DNA of 64,000 nt from Aquabacterium sp. CECT 9606 (lineage in GTDB: Bacteria > Pseudomonadota > Gammaproteobacteria > Burkholderiales > Burkholderiaceae_C), in contig NZ_CAKKNB010000001.1 of NCBI RefSeq assembly GCF_918741295.1, positions 558,001-622,000 of the forward strand. Reading direction: 5' to 3'. Positions 45,116 through 52,853 of the stretch are shown piece by piece. The notes under the pieces are model-generated. The model made no database searches and was not told where the DNA came from. It saw nothing but the letters and a program-made list of their open reading frames with translations. Each line of letters begins with the position of its first letter. Position 1 is the stretch's first letter. Position numbers and translations under genes: made by a program.

Positions 45116-46620
45116 CTCAAAAAATCAGCTTCTGGGGGCTTGGTGTGTGGTGCCTGTTGGGCATCGCCGGGGCGCAGGCTCAGACCCGACCATCGGACGG
45201 TGCGCGCGCTTTGCCCGTGTCCACCCGATTGGGTTTCGAAACCATCACGCTGCCCGGGGATGAGGCCATGGGTTTGCTGGGCGGCAGCTACCTGATGGAG
45301 TTCGCCCCGGGTTGGTTGGGCGGGCCCGCGGTGTATGGCGGGGCCACCGGCCACCGGGGTGGCTTCTTTGTCGGCGGGGCTGAGTTGGCCTACCGGCTGC
45401 CGCTGGCCAGCCGTGTGCGTCTCGAGGTCGGCCTGTTTGCGGGTGGCGGTGGTGGCGGTGGTGCACCGGTGGGTGGCGGCCTGATGTTGCGCCCGCACCT
45501 CGACCTGCTGTGGCGCTTGAGCGGGCCTGCTGACGGACCGGGGGTGTGGGCAGGCCTGTCAGCGTCCAGCGTGCGCTTCCCCAACGGTGAGATCCGATCC
45601 AACCAGGCGGGCCTGGTGATGGCCGTGGATGGCGATTTCATCTACACCTTGCCCTCGGCTGTGGGCAAAAGCTCTTCGATCTGGGGCCGTGGAGGCATGG
45701 GTTTTGACCGCATCAGCATCTCGGGCGCGGTCGGTGAACCGCGTGGCGATGGGCGCCAGCAACGCATTGGCCTGGCTGGGTTTCGGCTCGACCATTGGCT
45801 GCATCCCAACGTTTATTGGGGCATGGAGGCGGCCGGGGCTGCTGGCGGCGGCGCTGGCGGTTACGCCGAGATCCTGGCCAACCTGGGATTTGAGCAACCC
45901 ATCAAAGGCACCCCCTTGGCCGTGGGGGCCAGGACGGCTTTGGGCTTAGGGGGTGGCGGCGCCGTGCCCACCGATGGCGGCCTGCTGGCCAAGGCCGGCA
46001 TTTCCATCAGCCTGCACCTGAGCCGCGATTTTTTTGTGTCGCTGGAAGGCGGCACCGTGAACGCGCCACAGGGCGCTTTCCGGGCACGCTATGCGCAAGC
46101 TTCGATCGGGTGGGACCTCGATCACCCGTCCAACGCGCCCGCCGCCCTGGGCCGCCTGTCGCCACGCTCCTGGATTGAAGGCATGGAATGGAACCTGGCC
46201 CTGGAGCACGTGGATGGTGCAGCGCGAAAGACAGGCCCCGATAAATCCATGCAATCAGTGGGGTTGGTGTTGCGCCGCTCCCTGACCGAACTTCTTTACT
46301 TAACAGGACAGGCCCACAGCGCGTTCAATGGCGACGCGGGCGCGTATTCTGTGGGTTTGGTGGGCGCGGGCGTGCAATCGCCGGTTTTCGCTGGCAGGTG
46401 GTCCGTCGGCGCCGAGTTGCTGGCTGGGGCCGCGGGCGGCGGTGGTGTGGACACCGAGGGCGGTGCCGTCGTGCAACCCATGCTCAGGTTGAATTTGGAC
46501 TTGGGACCCCAAAGTAGGGCCCACTTGGGCGTCGGTCGCATTCGCGCCTTGAAAGGCGGGCTCGACAGCCCCGTGTTTGAATTGGCGTGGGGCCTCGCAT
46601 TCGGTGTGCCGGCCCGTTGA
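45112..46620 (+). CDS. Predicted secreted, glycine-rich outer-membrane protein
   Basis: A 502-residue protein with a signal peptide (about 1-23, ending AQAQ). The body is beta-rich with many Gly-rich turns (GGGGGGGAPVGGG, GAAGGGAGGYAEI) and alternating hydrophobic strands, suggesting an outer-membrane barrel. No family recognised. Its ATG overlaps the diguanylate cyclase stop, so the two are coupled and it could be an output or partner of the c-di-GMP enzyme. Confidence 0.65.
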   Translation: MTQKISFWGLGVWCLLGIAGAQAQTRPSDGARALPVSTRLGFETITLPGDEAMGLLGGSYLMEFAPGWLGGPAVYGGATGHRGGFFVGGAELAYRLPLASRVRLEVGLFAGGGGGGGAPVGGGLMLRPHLDLLWRLSGPADGPGVWAGLSASSVRFPNGEIRSNQAGLVMAVDGDFIYTLPSAVGKSSSIWGRGGMGFDRISISGAVGEPRGDGRQQRIGLAGFRLDHWLHPNVYWGMEAAGAAGGGAGGYAEILANLGFEQPIKGTPLAVGARTALGLGGGGAVPTDGGLLAKAGISISLHLSRDFFVSLEGGTVNAPQGAFRARYAQASIGWDLDHPSNAPAALGRLSPRSWIEGMEWNLALEHVDGAARKTGPDKSMQSVGLVLRRSLTELLYLTGQAHSAFNGDAGAYSVGLVGAGVQSPVFAGRWSVGAELLAGAAGGGGVDTEGGAVVQPMLRLNLDLGPQSRAHLGVGRIRALKGGLDSPVFELAWGLAFGVPAR

Positions 46621-46637
46621 ATTTCTGGAGAATTGAA

Positions 46638-47567
46638 TTGAAAAAGATCCTGTTGAGCGTGTTCATGGCTGTGCTCAGCCTGACCTTCGTGGCGCAACAC
46701 GTCGAGGCCAAGCGCCTTGGGGGTGGCAGCTCGTCTGGCTTGAAGCGTCAGATGCCCGCGCGCCAAACACCCACCTCGCCCGCGCAGCAACCTGCCCAGC
46801 CCGCCGTGGCCCCTGGTGGTCAGGCCGTGCCGCCCACCGTGGCGCCCAAGCGCAACTGGATGGGCCCGATCGCTGGCTTGGCCGCAGGCCTGGGCATCGC
46901 AGCCCTGATGAGCCATCTGGGTATGGGCGCCGCTTTTGGCAACATGATCATGATGGCGTTGTTGGCCGCCGTGGCCTTCTTCGCCATCCGCTGGGTCATG
47001 CAGCGCTTCTCCAACTCGTCGCCAGCGCCAGCAGCCAGTGGCGGTCCGCGCCTGTCACCCAACGATTTCGGTCGCCCCACCGCGCCGCCCACCCAACCCA
47101 TGAGCCGTGACCTGTCCGCGCCTCAGGGCGTGAGCGATGGCATGCTCAGCGGCCCCAGCTTTGCCTCGGTGGCCGCAGGCACGGCGTCCAGCCTGCCCCC
47201 AGGCTTTGATGCGCCCGCCTTTGAACGCATCGCCAAGCTGATCTTCATCCGCATGCAGGCCGCCAACGATGCCGCCAACCTGGAAGACCTCCGCCAGTTC
47301 TCCACGCCCGAGATGTTCGCCGTCTTCAAGCTGGAGTTGCAAGACCGTGGCAACGCACCCCAGGTGACCGATGTGGTCCAACTGAACGCCGAGGTCCTGG
47401 ATTTTGCCGATGAGGCTGATCGCCAGATCGTCAGCGTGCGTTTCCATGGGCTGATCCGCGAAGAGAAAGACGCGCCGACCACGACCTTCGATGAGATCTG
47501 GCACTTGGCCAAGGCCAGGGCTGGCAGCGGCGAGTGGGCCATCGCTGGGATCGCGCAAACCGCCTGA
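46638..47567 (+). CDS. Tim44-like domain membrane protein (TTG start)
   Basis: A 309-residue protein read from TTG 46638 (first residues KKILLSVFMAVLSL), with GGAG seven bases upstream; ATG starts further up lie outside the conserved part. Order: signal or anchor helix, Gly/Ser/Pro-rich linker, transmembrane segment(s) at about 85-130, second linker, and a C-terminal Tim44-like/NTF2-fold domain (FDAPAFERIAKLIFIRMQAANDAANLEDLRQFSTPEMF). Bacterial Tim44-like proteins are inner-membrane anchored with unknown roles. Confidence 0.85.
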   Translation: MKKILLSVFMAVLSLTFVAQHVEAKRLGGGSSSGLKRQMPARQTPTSPAQQPAQPAVAPGGQAVPPTVAPKRNWMGPIAGLAAGLGIAALMSHLGMGAAFGNMIMMALLAAVAFFAIRWVMQRFSNSSPAPAASGGPRLSPNDFGRPTAPPTQPMSRDLSAPQGVSDGMLSGPSFASVAAGTASSLPPGFDAPAFERIAKLIFIRMQAANDAANLEDLRQFSTPEMFAVFKLELQDRGNAPQVTDVVQLNAEVLDFADEADRQIVSVRFHGLIREEKDAPTTTFDEIWHLAKARAGSGEWAIAGIAQTA

Positions 47568-47574
47568 TTGCTCC

Positions 47575-47976
47575 ATGCACGTGCCCATCCCCGACGAAGA
47601 GATCGAGCTTCGGGCCATCCGCGCGCAAGGTGCGGGTGGCCAAAATGTCAACAAGGTGTCCAGCGCGATCCACTTGCGCTTTGACATTCGCGCCTCGTCA
47701 GCCTTGAACGACGAGCACAAAGAGCGCCTGCTGGCCCTGAGCGACCGCCGCATCAGCGCCGATGGCGTGCTGGTGATCAAAGCCCAGGAATACCGCAGTC
47801 AGGAGCAAAACCGCATCGAAGCCTTGCGGCGCCTGGCCGAGCTGGTGGACAGCGTGGCCCGGCCTCCGCGGTTTCGCAAGGCGACCCAGCCAAGCTATGG
47901 TGCCAAGCAGCGCCGCCTGGAAGGCAAGAGCCAGCGCTCGCAGATCAAGTCATCCCGTGGCCGGGTGACCGACTAG
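47575..47976 (+). CDS. arfB: Alternative ribosome-rescue factor ArfB (peptidyl-tRNA hydrolase)
   Basis: A 133-residue protein with the catalytic motif GAGGQNVNKVSS (GGQ at residues 21-23) and a basic C-terminal tail (RRLEGKSQRSQIKSSRGR) that enters the empty mRNA channel. It releases peptides from ribosomes stalled on broken mRNAs. It starts seven bases after the Tim44-like stop. Its stop is shared in a CTAG with the converging DUF1415 gene. Confidence 0.93.
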   Translation: MHVPIPDEEIELRAIRAQGAGGQNVNKVSSAIHLRFDIRASSALNDEHKERLLALSDRRISADGVLVIKAQEYRSQEQNRIEALRRLAELVDSVARPPRFRKATQPSYGAKQRRLEGKSQRSQIKSSRGRVTD

Positions 47977-48518
47977 GTAAAGAGTTTTTTCCAGCCTTCG
48001 TGGCCCAGCGCACGCAGGGTCTCGATGTTGTGCTCATAGATGTTGGCCGCATCCGGAAAGGCCTCCACCGCCTTGTCGATGCTGCTTTCGCGCAGCAGGT
48101 GCAAGGTGGGGTAGGGTGATCGGTTGCTGAAGTTGTCGATGTCGTCCGCATCGCTGCCCGCGAACTGGTAGTCGGGGTGAAAACTGGCCACTTGCAACTC
48201 GCCTTCCAGGTCGAGTTCGCCCACGGCGGCATCTGCCACTTCCAGAAAATCGTTGTAGTCCAGGAAGTCCGTCAGCACACCCGGGTGGATCAGCAGGGTG
48301 GTCTCTACCTCTTCCGGGTCGGCTTTTTGCAAAAACTCCAATTCGTGCAGCAGGTCGGCCAGCAAGGCTTCCTCGGTGGTGGCGTCGCTCACCACATACC
48401 GGATCTGCCGCTTGATCTGCACGGCCTTGGCAAATGGGCACAGGTTCAGGCCGATCACTGCCTTGTCCAGCCAAAGGCGGGTGGCGGCGATCACGTCATC
48501 GTGTGTGAATTTGTTCAT
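47973..48518 (-). CDS. DUF1415 protein
   Basis: A 181-residue cytoplasmic protein of the DUF1415 family: VIAATRLWLDKAVIGLNLCPFAKAV at the N-terminus with the conserved NLCPFA, then LLIHPGVLTDFLDYNDFL, VASFHPDYQFAG and SPYPTLHLLRESSI. The function is not established. The ATG at 48518 overlaps the stop of the upstream lipoprotein gene. Confidence 0.88.
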   Translation of the reverse strand: MNKFTHDDVIAATRLWLDKAVIGLNLCPFAKAVQIKRQIRYVVSDATTEEALLADLLHELEFLQKADPEEVETTLLIHPGVLTDFLDYNDFLEVADAAVGELDLEGELQVASFHPDYQFAGSDADDIDNFSNRSPYPTLHLLRESSIDKAVEAFPDAANIYEHNIETLRALGHEGWKKLFT

Positions 48519-48730
48519 GGTTGCGCGTCGTCGGATGTGGCGACGTCCACGGTTTTCTCGATCACCTTGCCGGTCACCGACACGGCGGTGCCCACCACGG
48601 TGCCGGCCACGGACACGGCCGTGCCCGCCACAGTGGCGGCGGCGCCCACCACGGCGCAACCCGGCAGGAGGGTCAGGCTCAACCAGGGGAAAAGGCGGCG
48701 GCACCAGGTGCGGGCAAGGGCGTGGTTCAT
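48515..48730 (-). CDS. Small repetitive lipoprotein
   Basis: A 71-residue protein with lipobox LPGC followed by AVVGAAATVAGTAVSVAGTVVGTAVSVTGKV, an imperfect repeat of the (G/A)TAVSVAGTVV type, and an acidic tail. Similar small lipoproteins are widespread in beta-proteobacteria. The ATG lies in one arm of a 10-bp inverted repeat whose partner is 65 bases upstream (48804-48813). Confidence 0.7.
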   Translation of the reverse strand: MNHALARTWCRRLFPWLSLTLLPGCAVVGAAATVAGTAVSVAGTVVGTAVSVTGKVIEKTVDVATSDDAQP

Positions 48731-48813
48731 GAGGTTTCCGGTAGAAGGCTGCGCATTTTCCCAGGTTCGGGCTGGGCGCATTTAAGTTTGATGGCCCAGG
48801 GCCGAAACCTCAT
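48729..48813 (-). promoter_or_regulatory. Long-range inverted repeat around the lipoprotein leader
   Basis: ATGAGGTTTC (48729-48738) and GAAACCTCAT (48804-48813) are exact complements with 65 bases between. On the leftward mRNA the downstream arm includes the lipoprotein start codon, so pairing would mask initiation. Confidence 0.4.
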
Positions 48814-48935
48814 CAACGCTGCCGACCAAGTATCCGATCCGGATCGCCTGCCATGAGCCCCTTTTTGAACCGCTGCAAAACCGCTGAGCAGGCCTTCGAG
48901 CTTGAGTGGTGCGTGCGTTCTCGCGGGGCGGCCCG

Positions 48936-51758
48936 ATGACGGTGGAGTCGATGCTGCGGCGAAGCCTGTCGGAGCACCAGGCGCTGTTCAAACAGTTGGT
49001 GGATGCCTCGCCGGACGCGATCATGCGCCACGATGCCACCCTGCGCTGCGTCTACGCCAACGCCACGCTGGTCTTCGTGTCGGGCCAGCCCCTGGACACC
49101 ATCGTGGGGGCCATGCCGCAGGAGCTGCCCTTCGTCTTTGACGCCAAGGCCTACACCGAACGCCTGCACAACGTGCTTCGTCTGGGCACCGCAGCCGGCT
49201 TCGAAATGGAGTGGGGCCTGCCCGATGGCACCGTGCGTTGGTGCCAGGTGAGGTTGGTTCCCGAGCGGGATGCGGGCGGTTGTGTGGTTGGCGTGATGTC
49301 GGTGTGCCATGACATCACCGCGCACAAGGAGTTGCAGGCCAAACTTGAAAAGGCCGAAGAGCTGGCCAAGATCGGGTTTTGGGAGTTGGACCTGGCCAGC
49401 AACAAGTCACGCATGTCTGACCATGCTTGCCGCCTGATGGGCCGCCAGCCAGGTTGGGCGCCCACCACCGAAGAACTGCTGGCCCTTCACTCCGAAGATG
49501 AAGCCCGGCGCATCAAAAAGCTGTACGAAACCGCCATCCTGAACCGCGACAGCTCGGTTCAGTACGACTACACCGTGGTGGTCAATGGCGAGGTGCGCCA
49601 CCTGCACCTGCAGGCGGAAATCGCTTACACCGTCAAGGGCAAGCCCAAGACCTTCTTCGCGGTTTCGCAAGATTTCACCGAGCGCGCACTGGCCGACGAG
49701 CGGCTGCGCGCGCGCGAGCAAGAGTACCGTGTCCTGGTTGAAAACACCCCTGACAACATCGCTCGCTACGACCGCGATTGCCGCCGGGTGTATGTGAACG
49801 AGGCCTTGGTCAAGTGGCTGGGCCAACCCCGCGAGGCCCTGATCGGCGCGCGCCCCAGCGAGCATGTCGACGCTCCCCAGGCGCGTGATTACGAGCAGAC
49901 CTTGGCGCTGGCCCTCAGCACGGGCGAACTGCAAGAATTCACTTACCGCTTGAAGGACCGGGACCGGCGCGATCGCACCGTCCACTTGCGCATCGTGCCC
50001 GAGCGCGACAGCGCTGGCCAGGTGGTCAGCGTGCTGTCGATTGGCCGTGACATCTCGGCCTTGGAGGCCACTGAACGCCGCCTTGAAGATGCCCAACGCA
50101 TTGCGCGCATCTGCCATTGGGAATGGGATTACGTCAGCCGCCGGTCGTCGATCAGCCGCGTGGGGCTGGATGTGCTGGGCCTGTCGAACTCCGGCGACCT
50201 CACATTGGAGGAGTTCCAGGCCATCATGCTGCCGGATGAGCGCGCTTCGACCTTCCAGCTGTACCAGGATGCCTTTGCCAAACGCCTGGGCGAGCTCAGT
50301 TACGAGCACAGCCTCATCCTGCCGGACGGCAGCCACCGCGAGACCCACAGCTGGGTGCGCCTGGAATATGGCCAGGACGGGCGGGCCGTGCGGGCCCTGG
50401 GCGTCACTCAGGATGTGACCGACCTGAAAGCCCTGCAGCGGCAGACCCACCAGCTGGAGTTCTACGATCCGCTGACCAACCTGCCCAATCGCGCACTGCT
50501 GCATGACCGCTTGAAACTGGCCATTGCTGACGCTGGTCGGCAAGGGGGCAGTGTGGGCGTGGTGCTGCTGGACATCGACCACTTCCAGAAGATCAATGAT
50601 TCGCTCGGCACTGGTGCTGGCGACAACTTGCTCAAAGCGGTGGCGGGGCGCCTGTCCCAGGCCCTGCGCGAGTACGACACCGTGGCCCGCTTGGGCGGCG
50701 ACGAGTTCGCCATCATCGTGCCGCAGATCCGCCAGCCGTCCGACCTGGACGTGGTGGCCAGCCGCATCAAGCATGTCTTCGAAGTCTCGGTGGCGCTGAA
50801 CGACACCGAGATTTTCGTGACCGCCAGCGCGGGCATCGCCATGTTCCCTGCCGACGGCACCGAGGTGAACGAGCTGATGGCCCACGCCGACGCAGCCATG
50901 TACCACGCCAAGAACTGCGGCCGTGACAACTTCCAGTTCTACGCCCGCGAGTTGACGGCCACGGCGCTCGAGCGCCTGAAGATCGAAGGTGATCTGCGCA
51001 AAGCCATTGAGCGCAACGAACTTGAGCTGTTCTACCAACCCAAGGTCGAGCTCTCATCTGGCCGCGTGGTGGGCGCTGAAGCCCTGATGCGCTGGCGCCA
51101 TCCTGAGCGCGGCCTGGTGCCCCCAGATCGCTTCATCGGCATTGCCGAAGACACGGGCCTGATCATCGACATGGGCGAATGGGCCTTGCGCACGGCGTGC
51201 ACCGTGGCCCGCCAATGGCACGACCAGCATGGCGAGCCGCTGAAGATCGCGGTCAACCTGTCGCCCCGCCAGTTTTACTCGGGCGACCTGGTGGCCACGG
51301 TGGCTCGCGCCCTGGAGGACACTGGCTGCCTGGCCGAGTGGATCGAGTTGGAGATCACCGAAAGTCTGCTTCTCAATGACCGCGTGGACATCCGATCCAT
51401 GTTGGAGGCCTTGCATGGCATGGGGTTCACCATCGCCATCGATGACTTCGGCACGGGCTACTCGGCCCTGTCTTACCTGACCCGCTTCCCCGTGGATACC
51501 TTGAAAATCGACCGCTCTTTCATCCGCGAGCTGACCACCGACCGCGACAGTGCCGTGCTGGCCAAGGCCATCGTGACCCTGGCCCGCAGCCTGCGCATGG
51601 AAGTGGTGGCCGAAGGCGTGGAGACTGCCTTGCAACGCGACCACCTGGGGGCCTGGGGCTGCCATCTGGCCCAAGGCTTCCACTACAGCAAGCCGGTGCC
51701 TTTGGCCGATTTCGTGGTCATGCTGGCGCAGTGGACACGCGACGGAAAGGGGGGCTGA
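48936..51758 (+). CDS. Multi-PAS GGDEF-EAL c-di-GMP enzyme
   Basis: A 940-residue cytoplasmic protein: four PAS/PAC-like sensor modules (about 15-515), a GGDEF domain with intact RLGGDEFAIIV (about 584-594), and an EAL domain with EALMRW (about 715), NLSPRQFYSG, EITESLLL, DDFGTGYSALSYL and KIDRSFI. Both output domains keep their key motifs, so either or both activities are possible. An in-frame GTG at 48906 is an alternative start. A second diguanylate cyclase follows after three bases. Confidence 0.93.
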   Translation: MTVESMLRRSLSEHQALFKQLVDASPDAIMRHDATLRCVYANATLVFVSGQPLDTIVGAMPQELPFVFDAKAYTERLHNVLRLGTAAGFEMEWGLPDGTVRWCQVRLVPERDAGGCVVGVMSVCHDITAHKELQAKLEKAEELAKIGFWELDLASNKSRMSDHACRLMGRQPGWAPTTEELLALHSEDEARRIKKLYETAILNRDSSVQYDYTVVVNGEVRHLHLQAEIAYTVKGKPKTFFAVSQDFTERALADERLRAREQEYRVLVENTPDNIARYDRDCRRVYVNEALVKWLGQPREALIGARPSEHVDAPQARDYEQTLALALSTGELQEFTYRLKDRDRRDRTVHLRIVPERDSAGQVVSVLSIGRDISALEATERRLEDAQRIARICHWEWDYVSRRSSISRVGLDVLGLSNSGDLTLEEFQAIMLPDERASTFQLYQDAFAKRLGELSYEHSLILPDGSHRETHSWVRLEYGQDGRAVRALGVTQDVTDLKALQRQTHQLEFYDPLTNLPNRALLHDRLKLAIADAGRQGGSVGVVLLDIDHFQKINDSLGTGAGDNLLKAVAGRLSQALREYDTVARLGGDEFAIIVPQIRQPSDLDVVASRIKHVFEVSVALNDTEIFVTASAGIAMFPADGTEVNELMAHADAAMYHAKNCGRDNFQFYARELTATALERLKIEGDLRKAIERNELELFYQPKVELSSGRVVGAEALMRWRHPERGLVPPDRFIGIAEDTGLIIDMGEWALRTACTVARQWHDQHGEPLKIAVNLSPRQFYSGDLVATVARALEDTGCLAEWIELEITESLLLNDRVDIRSMLEALHGMGFTIAIDDFGTGYSALSYLTRFPVDTLKIDRSFIRELTTDRDSAVLAKAIVTLARSLRMEVVAEGVETALQRDHLGAWGCHLAQGFHYSKPVPLADFVVMLAQWTRDGKGG

Positions 51759-51761
51759 AAC

Positions 51762-52847
51762 ATGGACAACCAAGTGTTGGCCTCGCCCACCCCATCCGAT
51801 CAGAACACCAGCGCCGAACTCTTTCGCAAGATGATGTTGGGTGTGTCCGTGATGTGCGGTTTCACGCACCTGGCTTTCCTGGTGCTGTTCCACCTCAATG
51901 GCATCAAGGACATGGCCGTGATCAACGTGGGCAGCATCCTGTGCTACGTGCTCACCTTTGGCTTGGCCTGGCGCCACCGCGTGAACTGGGCGTGGATGCT
52001 GATCACCACCGAGGTGGTCGGGCATGCCGTGCTGGCCGTCTTCTACGTCGGTTGGGACAGCGGCTTTCACATCTACATCATGTGCGTACCGCCCGTGATG
52101 GTGGTCAGCACCTTGCCTTTGTGGCGCGGCAAGGTCCCGGTCGTGGTCGGTTTGATGGCCCTGTACCTTTGGCTGGACGTTGCGCGCCGCGATGCCGCGC
52201 CCTTGTTCGAGCTTGACCGCTCCGTGCTCAATGGCCTGCACTACTTCACCGTGGTCACGGCCTTGACCATCCTGGTCCTGCTGGCAGGGATGTACTACCG
52301 CTTCGTGCTACAAAGCGAGCAACAGCTGCGCGAGATGGCCACCACCGATCCGTTGACCCGCCTGCGCAATCGCCGCAGCGTGCTGGACACCTCCGTGGCC
52401 GAAGCCGTCAAGCAGCGCCGCGATGGACGGCCCTTGTCCTTCATCCTGTGTGACGTGGACCACTTCAAGACCGTGAATGACACCCATGGCCACGAGGCCG
52501 GTGACGATGTGCTCAAGGCGGTGGCCAAGATCCTGCGCTCCGGTGTGCGCGAGGTGGACCACGCCGCGCGCTGGGGCGGTGAAGAGTTTCTGCTGCTTCT
52601 GCCCGAGACCGCCTCGCCCGGCGCGGAGCTGGTGGCCAACCGCCTGCGCGAAGCCATTGCCGCGCTTCGGGTGCCTGGAAAGGACGGCCCTTTGAACGTG
52701 ACCATGACCTTCGGCATCAGCAACCTGCACCTTGACGAGCCCATCGATCAGGCCATTGCCCGTGCCGACAAGGCCCTGTACCGGGGCAAGCACGGAGGCC
52801 GCAACCGGGTTGAATTGGCCACCGAGGATGTGCTGCTGCGGGCCTGA
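51762..52847 (+). CDS. Membrane diguanylate cyclase
   Basis: A 361-residue protein with about six transmembrane helices (residues 25-180) and a C-terminal GGDEF domain: TTDPLTRLRNRRSVLD, FKTVNDTHGHEAGDDVL, I-site REVD and active site GGEEF. It starts three bases after the PAS-GGDEF-EAL stop, so synthesis and degradation enzymes for c-di-GMP are made together. Confidence 0.92.
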   Translation: MDNQVLASPTPSDQNTSAELFRKMMLGVSVMCGFTHLAFLVLFHLNGIKDMAVINVGSILCYVLTFGLAWRHRVNWAWMLITTEVVGHAVLAVFYVGWDSGFHIYIMCVPPVMVVSTLPLWRGKVPVVVGLMALYLWLDVARRDAAPLFELDRSVLNGLHYFTVVTALTILVLLAGMYYRFVLQSEQQLREMATTDPLTRLRNRRSVLDTSVAEAVKQRRDGRPLSFILCDVDHFKTVNDTHGHEAGDDVLKAVAKILRSGVREVDHAARWGGEEFLLLLPETASPGAELVANRLREAIAALRVPGKDGPLNVTMTFGISNLHLDEPIDQAIARADKALYRGKHGGRNRVELATEDVLLRA

Positions 52848-52853
52848 CCCGGT

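Noticed and set aside
48835..48846. CGATCC-GGATCG palindrome upstream of the PAS-GGDEF-EAL gene
   Set aside because: Only 12 bp without a second copy or clear promoter context; such short palindromes are expected by chance in GC-rich DNA.
49407..51038. 543-codon minus-strand frame opposite the PAS-GGDEF-EAL gene
   Set aside because: Shadow; GGDEF and EAL motifs are on the plus strand.
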